Shown: piece after piece, positions 18,982-27,662 of the stretch
Position numbering within the stretch: the first letter of the stretch is position 1
How the letters are laid out: the number at the start of each line of letters is the position of its first letter
NCBI GenBank assembly: GCA_023439305.1
Contig: JAEXOO010000051.1
Location: forward strand, 1-64,000
Direction: 5' to 3'
Origin: Pseudomonadota bacterium
Lineage (GTDB): Bacteria > Pseudomonadota > Gammaproteobacteria > Burkholderiales > Burkholderiaceae_B
DNA length: 64,000 bases
Notes under the pieces: model-generated
What the model saw: only the letters and a program-made list of their open reading frames with translations
The model's database searches: none
What the model was told of the DNA's origin: nothing
Made by a program: the position numbers and the translations under genes

Positions 18982-19902
18982 ATGATCCCAGGACGCCTTG
19001 ATTTGCATCATTTGCGGGCTTTTAAGACAGTCGCCGAGCAGTTGCATTTCAAGAAAGCGGCCGAGCTGCTGCACATCACGCAGCCGGGGCTGACGCGCAT
19101 CATCAAGAAACTCGAAGACGATCTGCAAGTGAATCTGTTCGAGCGCAGTACCCGGCAGGTCAGGCTTACTCCCGCCGGCTTTCTGCTCTTGCAGGAAATC
19201 GAACAGGTGTTCGTGCATCTGGAACGCGGCATCGAGCTGGCCCAGAAGGCCAAGTTCGGCGATATCGGCCACTTGATCATTGCCTACAACGACTACGCCG
19301 TGCAGGACGTGCTGCCCAGAACGCTGGAGCATTTCAGGCAGCAGTACTCCAACATCACGACCGATTTGTTATATATGCCGACGCAGCAGCAGATTCAGGG
19401 GCTGCAGCAGGGCAGTCTTGATCTAGGCTTCGGCTTTGCCTTTTCCGACGATCCCGAAGAACTGGGTGTACAGTGGAAGCCAGTTTGCCGCGATGACCCG
19501 ATTGTGCTGCTGCAAAAGGATCATCCCTTGGCCCAGGAGCAGACCGTACGCCTAGCTGATCTGGCTCATGAGCGCTTTGTAGTGGGCAGCAAGACTCATT
19601 GGCAGGTCTGGCGGCGTTACTTTTATTCCTTGTGCCGTCACGCGGGGTTTCACCCCAATTCGGTGCAAGAAGCCAGCACGATTACCGGGATCATGAGCAT
19701 GGTGGCGGCTCATATCGGGATCGCGATCTTGTCGCAGTCTCTGCGCAAGTATGTGCATCGGGACTTGGTGGCGATCGATCTGGACCTGTCGGGGCGACAC
19801 CCGCAGTCCTTCATCAACATCATGTGGCACGAAAGCAATCCCAATCCCTGTGTGCCCCTGTTCATCCAGACGATCTCGCCGGACCTCATGCCCCAGGGCT
19901 AG
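18982..19902 (+). CDS. LysR-type transcriptional regulator (CatR/BenM-like)
   Basis: The 306-residue protein has an N-terminal helix-turn-helix (LHFKKAAELLHITQPGLTRIIKKLEDDL, about residues 18-45) and a typical effector-binding domain. The pattern LDLHHLRAFKTVAEQLHF and the FERSTRQVRLTPAG segment place it in the group that includes CatR, BenM and CbbR-like regulators of aromatic or organic-acid catabolism. It is divergent from the MHS transporter with a candidate operator between them, so it probably controls that transporter and itself. Confidence 0.9.
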   Translation: MIPGRLDLHHLRAFKTVAEQLHFKKAAELLHITQPGLTRIIKKLEDDLQVNLFERSTRQVRLTPAGFLLLQEIEQVFVHLERGIELAQKAKFGDIGHLIIAYNDYAVQDVLPRTLEHFRQQYSNITTDLLYMPTQQQIQGLQQGSLDLGFGFAFSDDPEELGVQWKPVCRDDPIVLLQKDHPLAQEQTVRLADLAHERFVVGSKTHWQVWRRYFYSLCRHAGFHPNSVQEASTITGIMSMVAAHIGIAILSQSLRKYVHRDLVAIDLDLSGRHPQSFINIMWHESNPNPCVPLFIQTISPDLMPQG

Positions 19903-20001
19903 TCAGCCTTGAGTATTTCTCATGAGTCGTTGATGAGCGGTCATGATGGCAGGCGGGCGCTTTTGCTACATTGCCATTTTCAAATACAGGCCCGTCTTGC
20001 C

Positions 20002-20415
20002 ATGAGCACCTCTGACATTCAATTTGGTCTTGATCATGTGATGCTGCGCGTACTAGATCTGGAGCGATCTCTGGCGTTTTACCGGGATATTCTGGGTATG
20101 AAGGTCGTGCGTCATACGGACTATGAGTCCGGCAGATTCACCAATGTGTTCCTTAGCTTCGATGAAGCGACTCAGTCCAGTCTTGAGTTGACTTATAACT
20201 GGGATCAATCGGAGCCCTATGAAAAAGGCCGTGTTTTCGGTCATCTGGCCTTATCGGTCAAGGATGTTCATCAGGCCGTGAATGTGTTGCAAGAGCTCGG
20301 CGTGACCATCAAGACCCCGCCCAAGCAGATGAATCACGGCACGCGCACGATTGCTTTTGTGCTCGATCCCGACGAGAACCTGATCGAGCTGGTCGAGCCG
20401 CTTGCCGTGTCTTGA
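20002..20415 (+). CDS. gloA: Lactoylglutathione lyase (glyoxalase I)
   Basis: Glyoxalase I converts the hemithioacetal of methylglyoxal and glutathione to S-lactoylglutathione. The 137-residue product has the full set of metal ligands of the short Ni-type enzyme: H in LDHVMLRV, E in SSLELTYNWD, H in FGHLALSV, and E in ENLIELVEP. Overall it is close to E. coli GloA. The ATG at 20002 is chosen because it aligns with family N-termini; an in-frame start at 19909 would add 31 unusual residues. It stands alone, ahead of a terminator shared with ubiD. Confidence 0.95.
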   Translation: MSTSDIQFGLDHVMLRVLDLERSLAFYRDILGMKVVRHTDYESGRFTNVFLSFDEATQSSLELTYNWDQSEPYEKGRVFGHLALSVKDVHQAVNVLQELGVTIKTPPKQMNHGTRTIAFVLDPDENLIELVEPLAVS

Positions 20416-20437
20416 ACATTCTGGGACGGTGTAGCTG

Positions 20438-20475
20438 AAAAAAGACCCAGCCTCGTCATGACGGCGCCGGGTCTT
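20438..20475 (-). terminator. Convergent terminator between gloA and ubiD
   Basis: A stem AAGACCC (20442-20448) with GGGTCTT (20469-20475), with further inner pairing, is preceded by an A run (20438-20443) that gives the U tract for ubiD on the minus strand. Confidence 0.8.
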
Positions 20476-20515
20476 GTGTCGGTCCGGAAGGGCATCCGGA
20501 CCTGACAAACCGCGC

Positions 20516-22060
20516 TTACAGCCCCAGTGCGCTCCACATATCGTCCACTTTTGCCTTGATGCTTTCGTCCATCTTGATGGGCGTGCCCCATTCGCGCTGG
20601 GTTTCGCCCGGCCATTTGTTGGTGGCGTCCAGCCCCATCTTGCCGCCCAGGCCGGATACCGGCGAGGCGAAATCCAGATAGTCGATGGGGGTGTTTTCCA
20701 CCAGAACGGCGTCGCGCACGGGATCCATGCGGGTCGTCATGGCCCAGATCACTTCTTTCCAGTCGCGTGTATTCACGTCTTCGTCCACCACGATGATGAA
20801 CTTGGTGTACATGAACTGGCGCAAGATGCTCCAGACGCCGAACATCACGCGCTTGGCATGCCCGGCATACTGCTTGCGAATAGATACCACGGCCAGGCGG
20901 TAGCTGCAGCCTTCGGGCGGCAGATAGAAATCCACGATCTCGGGCAATTGCTTGCGCAGCAGAGGGACGAAGACTTCATTCAGGGCCACGCCCAGCACAG
21001 CGGGCTCGTCGGGCGGTTTGCCGGTGTAGGTGCTGTGGTAAATAGGATTGCGGCGCATGGTGATGCGCTCGACGGTAAAGACCGGGAACCAGTCCTGCTC
21101 GTTGTAGTAGCCGGTGTGGTCGCCATAGGGGCCTTCCAGCGCCATCTCGTAATCGCCGACCGGCGGCGGGTTGACGCCGTCGGGTACTTCCGGAGTCAGG
21201 GCGTCAGGATGGTTGCGGGGCAGGATATGGCCTTCCAGCACGATTTCCGCCCAGGCGGGGACGGATAGTTCGCTGCCCAGGGCCTTGGCGACCTCGGTGC
21301 GCGAGCCGCGCAGCAGGCCGGCGAACTGGTATTCGGACAGGCTGTCCGGCACAGGGGTGACGGCTCCCAGAATGGTGGCCGGATCCGTGCCCAGCGCCAC
21401 GGCGATGGGGAAGGGCTGCCCGGGGTGAGCCAGGGCGTGATCACGGAAGTCCAGGGCACCGCCGCGATGCGACAGCCAGCGCATGATGAGCTTGTTGCGC
21501 CCGATCAGTTGCTGGCGGTAGATGCCCAGGTTCTGCCGCTTGGCGTGCGGCCCCTTGGTGATGACCAGACCCCAGGTCAGCAGCGGGGCGATGTCGCCGG
21601 GCCAGCACAGCTGCAAGGGGATCTGGTTCAAATCCACGTCCTGGCCTTCCAGTACGATTTCCTGGCAGGCGGGCGAGCGCACGTTCTTGGGGCTCATGTC
21701 CCAGAGCGCGGATTTCAGCATGGACACTTTGGCCAGCGCATCGCGCATGCCGCGCGGCGCCTCGGGTTCCTTCAGGGTCGCCAGCAGTTCGCCTGTCTCG
21801 CGCAGGGCGGACACTTCTTCCGCTCCCATGCCCAGGGCGACGCGCTGCGGTGTGCCAAACAGATTGGTCAATACCGGCATGGAGGCCTTCTGGCCGTCGT
21901 GCTGGGCATTTTCGAACAGCAGGGCCGGGCCACCGGCGCGCAGGACACGGTCGCTGATCTCCGTCATTTCCAGGCGCGTGGAGACTGGCTGCGTAATCCG
22001 TTTCAGATCGCCCCGGGCTTCCAGTTGGGCAATAAAGTCCCTCAAGTCACGGTATTTCAC
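20516..22060 (-). CDS. ubiD: 4-hydroxy-3-polyprenylbenzoate decarboxylase
   Basis: UbiD is the prenylated-FMN-dependent decarboxylase of ubiquinone synthesis, acting on 3-polyprenyl-4-hydroxybenzoate with cofactor made by UbiX. The 514-residue length is standard for UbiD. Motifs seen include MKYRDLRDFIAQLE at the start, NLGIYRQQLIGRNKLIMRW near residue 175, EGPYGDHTGYYNEQ near residue 305, and FIIVVDEDVNTRDWKEVIWAM near residue 425. The start is a GTG at 22060, fixed by the conserved N-terminus. No ubiX is next to it. Confidence 0.95.
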   Translation of the reverse strand: MKYRDLRDFIAQLEARGDLKRITQPVSTRLEMTEISDRVLRAGGPALLFENAQHDGQKASMPVLTNLFGTPQRVALGMGAEEVSALRETGELLATLKEPEAPRGMRDALAKVSMLKSALWDMSPKNVRSPACQEIVLEGQDVDLNQIPLQLCWPGDIAPLLTWGLVITKGPHAKRQNLGIYRQQLIGRNKLIMRWLSHRGGALDFRDHALAHPGQPFPIAVALGTDPATILGAVTPVPDSLSEYQFAGLLRGSRTEVAKALGSELSVPAWAEIVLEGHILPRNHPDALTPEVPDGVNPPPVGDYEMALEGPYGDHTGYYNEQDWFPVFTVERITMRRNPIYHSTYTGKPPDEPAVLGVALNEVFVPLLRKQLPEIVDFYLPPEGCSYRLAVVSIRKQYAGHAKRVMFGVWSILRQFMYTKFIIVVDEDVNTRDWKEVIWAMTTRMDPVRDAVLVENTPIDYLDFASPVSGLGGKMGLDATNKWPGETQREWGTPIKMDESIKAKVDDMWSALGL

Positions 22061-22141
22061 AGTTGAAAGTGGCTCCGGTTACATTTGAATCAATCGTTAA
22101 GGTTAACATCGGGCAGTCTGCAATACTAAGGATGACACTCA

Positions 22142-22984
22142 ATGGTCTTCCCGGAAATGGATCATGTGCTCAGTCGCTCGGCTCGCACCCTGACGTATCG
22201 CGTCGGGGAGCTGGTTCACGTCTGCGCCATGTATCTGGGCATTGCCGTTCTGGTCACGATTGCCGCCTGCGTGGTCGTGCCTTCGATGCGCGCCCAGTTT
22301 AACCAGCTTTACACGGGACTCGTGCAAACCTTGCGTCCCGAGGCTGTGAAATACGATGCCTACAGTCAGGCCGTCTGGCCTGGCGAGGCCGAGACACCGT
22401 CGGCGTCCGCGGATGGCGATGCCGACCTGACGCCGGCCGAGCAGCGGCAGGCGGTGTCAGCGTACCAGGGCTTCATGCGCAATCTGCGCGCTTCAGTGGC
22501 GGGTCAGCCGGTGCCGGGCGTGACGCCCGCCCAGATGCAGGCTCTGCGCAGTTACCTGGCGCGTAAATACAAGATCGCCCATTCTGTAGCAGGCGCCTTG
22601 ATTCATACGGCCTTTATCGTGGGCAAGGAAAAAAACCTGGATCCGCAATTGATTCTGGCTGTGATCGCGATCGAATCACGCTACAACCCCTACGCCGAAA
22701 GCCATGTGGGCGCACAAGGGCTGATGCAGGTCATGACCCGCGTCCACAAGGAAAAGTTCGATATGTATATGGAAGGCACCCTGGCAGTGCTCAGTCCGGA
22801 GGCCAATGTGCGCGTGGGTGGTCAGATCTTGTCGGACTGCATACGACGGCGCGGCTCGCTGGAGGGTGGCCTGGCCTGTTATGTGGGGGCTACCGGTCCC
22901 AGTGACGGCGGTTATGGCGCCAAGGTACTGGCCGAGCGCCGCCGCATTGCACTCGCGTCTGGGATTCCTATTCGGGCGCGCTGA
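22142..22984 (+). CDS. Membrane-anchored lytic transglycosylase (SLT domain)
   Basis: The 280-residue product has an N-terminal membrane segment (about residues 22-45). Its C-terminal SLT domain has the catalytic glutamate in AVIAIESRYNPYAES near residue 180, followed by VGAQGLMQVM and GGLACYVGAT. Such enzymes cut the glycan strands of peptidoglycan between MurNAc and GlcNAc. AAGGATG lies upstream of the ATG at 22142; a second in-frame ATG at 22157 is possible. It is divergent from ubiD with only about 80 bp between the starts. Confidence 0.9.
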   Translation: MVFPEMDHVLSRSARTLTYRVGELVHVCAMYLGIAVLVTIAACVVVPSMRAQFNQLYTGLVQTLRPEAVKYDAYSQAVWPGEAETPSASADGDADLTPAEQRQAVSAYQGFMRNLRASVAGQPVPGVTPAQMQALRSYLARKYKIAHSVAGALIHTAFIVGKEKNLDPQLILAVIAIESRYNPYAESHVGAQGLMQVMTRVHKEKFDMYMEGTLAVLSPEANVRVGGQILSDCIRRRGSLEGGLACYVGATGPSDGGYGAKVLAERRRIALASGIPIRAR

Positions 22985-23002
22985 GCGCACCCTGGACTGG
23001 AC

Positions 23003-24163
23003 TTAGCGGCCCAGGAAGCTCCCTAGACGGGCAATGGCTTCTTGCAGTCGGTCCATGCCGGTCGAATAGGCCAGGCGCAAGGTGTAGGGCGCATGCGCCT
23101 GTCCGAAGTCGCGGCCCGGCACGGCGGCCACGCCGGCTTCATGCAGCAATTGGTGCGAGAACGCATCGCTGTCCTGGCTGTGCTCACGGATGTCGGTATA
23201 AATGTAGAACGCGCCGTCGGGGCGCACGGGCACCCGCAGGCCCAGCCGCTCCAGCTCGGGCAGCAGATAGTCGCGGCGCTGTTTGAACGCCAGGCGGCGC
23301 TCTTCGTAGATGGCCATGGTTTCAGGCTCGAAGCAGGCCAGAGCTGCATGTTGGGCCAATGAGGGGGCGCAGATGGCCAGGCTGGAGGCCATGCGCTCGC
23401 AGGCGGCCGTCATCCAGGAAGGGGTGATGACCCAGCCCAGGCGCCAGCCCGTCATGTGGAAATATTTGGAAAAACTGTTGATGACGATGATGTCCTGATC
23501 CAGTGTCAGGGCGCTGAGCGGCGCTTCTTCGTAGAAAAGGCCCAGGTAGATTTCATCCATGATGATGAAACCGTCGCGGGCGCGCACTTCGGCGATCAGT
23601 TCTTTCAGGGCGGGACGCGAGATGGTGGCGCCGGTGGGGTTGCTGGGCGAGGCGATCAGCACCCCGCGAGTGGCAGGCCCCCAGTGGGCGCGGATATGAT
23701 CGGCGCTGAGCTGAAAGCGTTCTTCGGGGCTGGCTGGAATCAGGCGGGCGACGCCGCCGGCTGCTGTGATGAAGTTCTGGTTCGCCGGGTAGGAGGGGTC
23801 GGGCATCAGGACTTCGTCGCCTGGATTGATGAGCGCCAGCGTGGCCAGCGACAGTGCGCCGGAGGCGCCGGCCGTGACCAGGATGCGAGAAGGATCCACG
23901 CGCGCCCGGAATTGCTGTTCGTAATACAGGGCAATGCGTTCGCGCAGCGCGGTCAGGCCGGCCGGCGCGGTGTATTGGCCCAGGCCTTGCTCGGTGGCCC
24001 GGTGCAGTGCAGCAATGACGGGTTGCGGTGCGGTGAAGTCCGGCTCGCCTATGCCCAGGCTGATGATGTCGCGGCCTGCGGCCTGCAGCGCATTGGCTTG
24101 CTTGAAAAGCTCTACGGCATGAAAGGGAACGATCTGGTCAGTGCGGCTGGCAAGGCGGGACAT
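23003..24163 (-). CDS. Pyridoxal-phosphate aminotransferase, class I
   Basis: The 386-residue fold type I aminotransferase has the PLP lysine in INSFSKYFHMTGWRLGW near residue 235, the conserved ISLGIGEPDF near residue 35, the substrate arginine region in TLRLAYS near the C-terminus, and ASPSNPTGA near residue 165. It belongs to the aspartate/aromatic/alanine aminotransferase superfamily; the substrate cannot be fixed. The ATG at 24163 is used because it matches family N-termini; upstream in-frame sequence to 24397 looks non-coding and overlaps the divergent gene. Confidence 0.92.
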   Translation of the reverse strand: MSRLASRTDQIVPFHAVELFKQANALQAAGRDIISLGIGEPDFTAPQPVIAALHRATEQGLGQYTAPAGLTALRERIALYYEQQFRARVDPSRILVTAGASGALSLATLALINPGDEVLMPDPSYPANQNFITAAGGVARLIPASPEERFQLSADHIRAHWGPATRGVLIASPSNPTGATISRPALKELIAEVRARDGFIIMDEIYLGLFYEEAPLSALTLDQDIIVINSFSKYFHMTGWRLGWVITPSWMTAACERMASSLAICAPSLAQHAALACFEPETMAIYEERRLAFKQRRDYLLPELERLGLRVPVRPDGAFYIYTDIREHSQDSDAFSHQLLHEAGVAAVPGRDFGQAHAPYTLRLAYSTGMDRLQEAIARLGSFLGR

Positions 24164-24305
24164 ACGGCAAATCTCGGGCAAAAAGTGTATTGTAGTGCGT
24201 TGCCTTGGGGGCAGCGGGATGACTGGGCTTTCGGCGCGCCCGCGCGGCTGCGAGGCGCCAGAAGTCCATTCACACTCAAGTTTAGGTCTGTTGCAGGAAA
24301 AGTCT

Positions 24306-25220
24306 ATGGTTTCTCCGTCCCGGCGCGCATTTCTCATGGGGCGCCGTCCGCCCCAGACAGCCTGGCAGGCGTTCTGTTCGCGCCTGGCCGGCCGCATCCA
24401 GGGCGTATTTCTGGAACTGGACGATCAGGCCGGTCATGAACAGGCCCGGCTGGTCCCTGATTCCAGCGCCGATGTGCACATGGCGCTGAATCTGTCTGCA
24501 GAATATGGCGTGACCTTGGCGCTGGACGGCGTAGCGCAAGCCAGCGAGCCACAGGGGCCTGTGCTCTGGCTCGTTCCGGGGCGCCAGATGGCCCGCTGCG
24601 AGCGGTTGGAGCCGGGCTCGGCCTTGTGGTTTGTTCAGCCCGGCTGCCTGCTGGGCGAACTGGAGGCGCAGGGCTTCACGGGTTTGGCGCATCTGCCGGC
24701 GGGCATGACCGTAGGCGCCTGGCTGGCGGATCGGCGCCTGCATGCCTGGCCGGCGGGGCGCACGGCCTTGTCCGGCGTGCAGCACTGCTCGGTGTTGCTG
24801 GCCGACAATACGCAGGCCGCTCTGGGGCCGTTCGGCGAGTCCAACCGCAATCCGCTGGACAGTCTGCGTTTGCAGCAGTTGATTCCTTCCTTGTTCCGGA
24901 TTATGTCCGGCTCTGATGCGCAAGCCTTGCTGCACACAGGGCAGGCGGGCGACGAGTGGCCAGGGCGTTATAGGCTGGACGCCTTGCAGCCGGCGGCCGG
25001 CGAGGCCATCAACCTGGCTCATTTGCTGCTTGGCCATGGCGGCGACCTGGCCTGGGTGGAATGGATTGTTCTGGACGAAAAAATGCAGGGTGGGGCGGAT
25101 CCGGACCCGTGGAGCTGGCCGGGGGGGGAGCCTTCCTGGCAAGCCCAGGACGTGGACAGTCAGATCAAGGCCCTGTTTGATCCCACCGATCGATTTCCTT
25201 ATCCTGGGCAGGCCTTGTAA
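24306..25220 (+). CDS. FAD-linked-oxidase-like protein with twin-arginine-like start
   Basis: The 304-residue product is not a full recognised enzyme. The N-terminus has SRRAFLMGRRP, which resembles a twin-arginine signal but lacks a clear hydrophobic core. The middle part has GSALWFVQPGCLLGELEAQGFTGL and the C-terminus KALFDPTDRFPYPGQ, which recall the substrate and C-terminal parts of GlcE/GlcD-type FAD oxidases. The usual FAD-binding PPxxP loop is weak, so it may be a degenerate relative. AGGAAA precedes the ATG. It is divergent from the aminotransferase with 142 bp between. Confidence 0.65.
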   Translation: MVSPSRRAFLMGRRPPQTAWQAFCSRLAGRIQGVFLELDDQAGHEQARLVPDSSADVHMALNLSAEYGVTLALDGVAQASEPQGPVLWLVPGRQMARCERLEPGSALWFVQPGCLLGELEAQGFTGLAHLPAGMTVGAWLADRRLHAWPAGRTALSGVQHCSVLLADNTQAALGPFGESNRNPLDSLRLQQLIPSLFRIMSGSDAQALLHTGQAGDEWPGRYRLDALQPAAGEAINLAHLLLGHGGDLAWVEWIVLDEKMQGGADPDPWSWPGGEPSWQAQDVDSQIKALFDPTDRFPYPGQAL

Positions 25221-25358
25221 CGCCTCTGTCCAGACCGATTTGCCAAGGGCCTGAGCTCAAGGGCTAGAATGGTTCTGTTCCATCCCCTGGGTGGAGCAAC
25301 GCCACTGGGGCTGACGGCCGCCAGTTCGTTCAATGGTTTTTTGCGCAAGGTACACAGC

Positions 25359-27653
25359 ATGGATGCCAATTTTCGGAAAGCGGCCCTGGAATATCACGAG
25401 CAGGGGCGACCCGGAAAGCTGTCGGTCGTACCGACCAAACAATTGTCCAATCAGCGGGATCTGGCGCTGGCCTATTCACCCGGCGTAGCGGCTGCGTGCG
25501 AAGAGATCGTCGCCGATCCGCAGAATGCATTCCGCTATACCGGTCGGGGCAATCTGGTGGGTGTCATTTCCAACGGCACCGCCGTGCTGGGACTGGGGAA
25601 TATCGGCGCGCTTGCGTCCAAGCCTGTCATGGAAGGCAAAGCAGTCTTGTTCAAGAGCTTTGCCGGCCTGGATGTATTCGATATCGAAATCAACGAAACG
25701 GATCCGGACAAGCTGGTGGACATCATTGCCGGCCTGGAACCCACCTTTGGCGGCATCAACCTGGAAGACATCAAGGCACCCGAGTGCTTCGAAGTCGAGC
25801 GCAAGCTGCGCGAGCGCATGAGCATCCCCGTCTTTCACGACGACCAGCACGGCACCGCCATCTGCGTCACGGCAGCCTTCCTGAATGGCCTGAGCGTCGT
25901 GGGCAAGGACATCAAGACAATCAAGGTCGTCACCTCCGGCGCCGGCGCGGCCGCTCTGGCCTGCCTGGACCTGATGGTGGACATGGGCCTGCCTGAAGAA
26001 AACGTCTGGGTCACCGACATCGACGGCGTGGTTTATGTAGGCCGCCCCGGCCACCAGGTGCCCGAGCTGGCCCGCTTTGCCAAGGACACCGACGCCCGCA
26101 AGCTGGCCGATGTCATCGACGGCGCAGATGTCTTTCTGGGCCTGTCGGCCGGCGGCGTGCTCAAGCCCGATATGCTCAAGCAGATGGCGGCACGGCCTTT
26201 GATTCTGGCGCTGGCCAATCCCAATCCCGAGATCCTGCCCGAGGACGCGCATGCAGTGCGCGACGATGTGGTCATGGCGACGGGCCGCTCGGACTACCCG
26301 AACCAGGTCAACAACGTTCTTTGCTTCCCCTACATCTTCCGAGGCGCGCTGGATGTGGGTGCCACCACCATTACCCGCGGCATGGAAAAGGCGGCTGTTC
26401 ATGCCATTTGCCAATTGGCCCGCGAAGAGCAGGACGAAGGCGTGGCCGCCGCCTACGGACTGGAAGAAGTCTCGTTCGGCCCGGCTTTTTTCATCCCTCG
26501 TCCGTTTGATTCCCGACTGATCGTGCGCATTGCGCCCGCCGTGGCCAAGGCGGCCATGGAAGAAGGCGTCGCCACGCGTCCGATCCAGGATTTCGACAAC
26601 TACGTCTATCAACTGCGCCAGTTTGTCTACAAGTCCGGCTCCTTCATGAAGCCCATTTATTCCCTGGCCCGCGGCCTGGTGCAGGACGGTGGCAAGGCGC
26701 GTGTGGTGTTCACCGAAGGCGAGGACGAACGTGTTCTGCGCGCCGTGCAGATCATCGTGGACGAAGGACTGGCCCGGCCCATCCTGGTGGGACGCCCGGC
26801 CGTCCTGCAGCAGCGCATCGAGCGCTACGGCCTGCGCCTGCGCCTGGGAGTGGACGTGGAAGTCACCAACCCCGAGCAGGATGACCGCTTCCACCAGTAC
26901 TGGACCTGCTATTGGGAAATCATGTCGCGTCGCGGCATCAGCAAGGAGATGGCCCGGGTGGAAATGCGTCGCCGTCCTACGCTGATCGGCGCCATGATGG
27001 TGCATCTGGGTGATGCCGACGGCATGATCTGCGGCACGGTCGGTCGATACGAAAATCACCTTGAACTGGTGGATCAGGTCATCGGCAAGGCTGCCGGCGT
27101 GGAAACTTACGCGGCCATGAATATCCTGCTGCTCAGCGAGCGATCCGTGGCCTTGACTGACACCCACATCAACTACGATCCGGATGCTGCCCAGGTGGCC
27201 GAAATTACCTTGGCGGCGGCGCGCAAGATGCGCCAGTTCAACATCGAGCCCAAAGTGGCGCTGCTGTCCAGTTCCAACTTCGGCACCAACGATGCGCCGG
27301 CTGGCGTGAAGATGCGCCAGGCCTTGCAGGTGGTGCGCGAATTGGACCCTTCCCTGGAAGTCGACGGCGAAATGCACGGAGACTGCGCTCTGGACGAAAA
27401 AGCCCGTTTGCAGACTTTGCCCACCTCGACGCTCAGCGGTGAAGCCAATCTGTTGGTGTGTCCCAACGTAGAGGCCGGCAATATCGCCTACAACTTGCTC
27501 AAGACGGCGGCCGGCGGCAATGTGGCTATCGGCCCCTTCTTGCTGGGCGCGCGCGCTCCGGTGCATATCATGACCTCCACCTCGTCCGTGCGGCGCATCG
27601 TCAACATGACCGCGGTGACAGTGGTCGATGCCAACGTGGCGGCTGATGCCTGA
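25359..27653 (+). CDS. maeB: NADP-dependent malic enzyme with phosphotransacetylase-like domain
   Basis: MaeB decarboxylates malate to pyruvate with reduction of NADP, supplying NADPH. The 764-residue product has the malic enzyme part (residues about 1-425) with RDLALAYSPGVA, VISNGTAVLGLGNIGAL and IPVFHDDQHGTA. It is followed by a phosphotransacetylase-like domain (about 430-760) with VFTEGEDERVLRAVQ, which in other MaeB enzymes is regulatory and binds acetyl-CoA. The ATG at 25359 matches E. coli MaeB; upstream in-frame sequence does not. The patatin gene follows after 9 bp. Confidence 0.97.
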   Translation: MDANFRKAALEYHEQGRPGKLSVVPTKQLSNQRDLALAYSPGVAAACEEIVADPQNAFRYTGRGNLVGVISNGTAVLGLGNIGALASKPVMEGKAVLFKSFAGLDVFDIEINETDPDKLVDIIAGLEPTFGGINLEDIKAPECFEVERKLRERMSIPVFHDDQHGTAICVTAAFLNGLSVVGKDIKTIKVVTSGAGAAALACLDLMVDMGLPEENVWVTDIDGVVYVGRPGHQVPELARFAKDTDARKLADVIDGADVFLGLSAGGVLKPDMLKQMAARPLILALANPNPEILPEDAHAVRDDVVMATGRSDYPNQVNNVLCFPYIFRGALDVGATTITRGMEKAAVHAICQLAREEQDEGVAAAYGLEEVSFGPAFFIPRPFDSRLIVRIAPAVAKAAMEEGVATRPIQDFDNYVYQLRQFVYKSGSFMKPIYSLARGLVQDGGKARVVFTEGEDERVLRAVQIIVDEGLARPILVGRPAVLQQRIERYGLRLRLGVDVEVTNPEQDDRFHQYWTCYWEIMSRRGISKEMARVEMRRRPTLIGAMMVHLGDADGMICGTVGRYENHLELVDQVIGKAAGVETYAAMNILLLSERSVALTDTHINYDPDAAQVAEITLAAARKMRQFNIEPKVALLSSSNFGTNDAPAGVKMRQALQVVRELDPSLEVDGEMHGDCALDEKARLQTLPTSTLSGEANLLVCPNVEAGNIAYNLLKTAAGGNVAIGPFLLGARAPVHIMTSTSSVRRIVNMTAVTVVDANVAADA

Positions 27654-27662
27654 TCCCGCACC

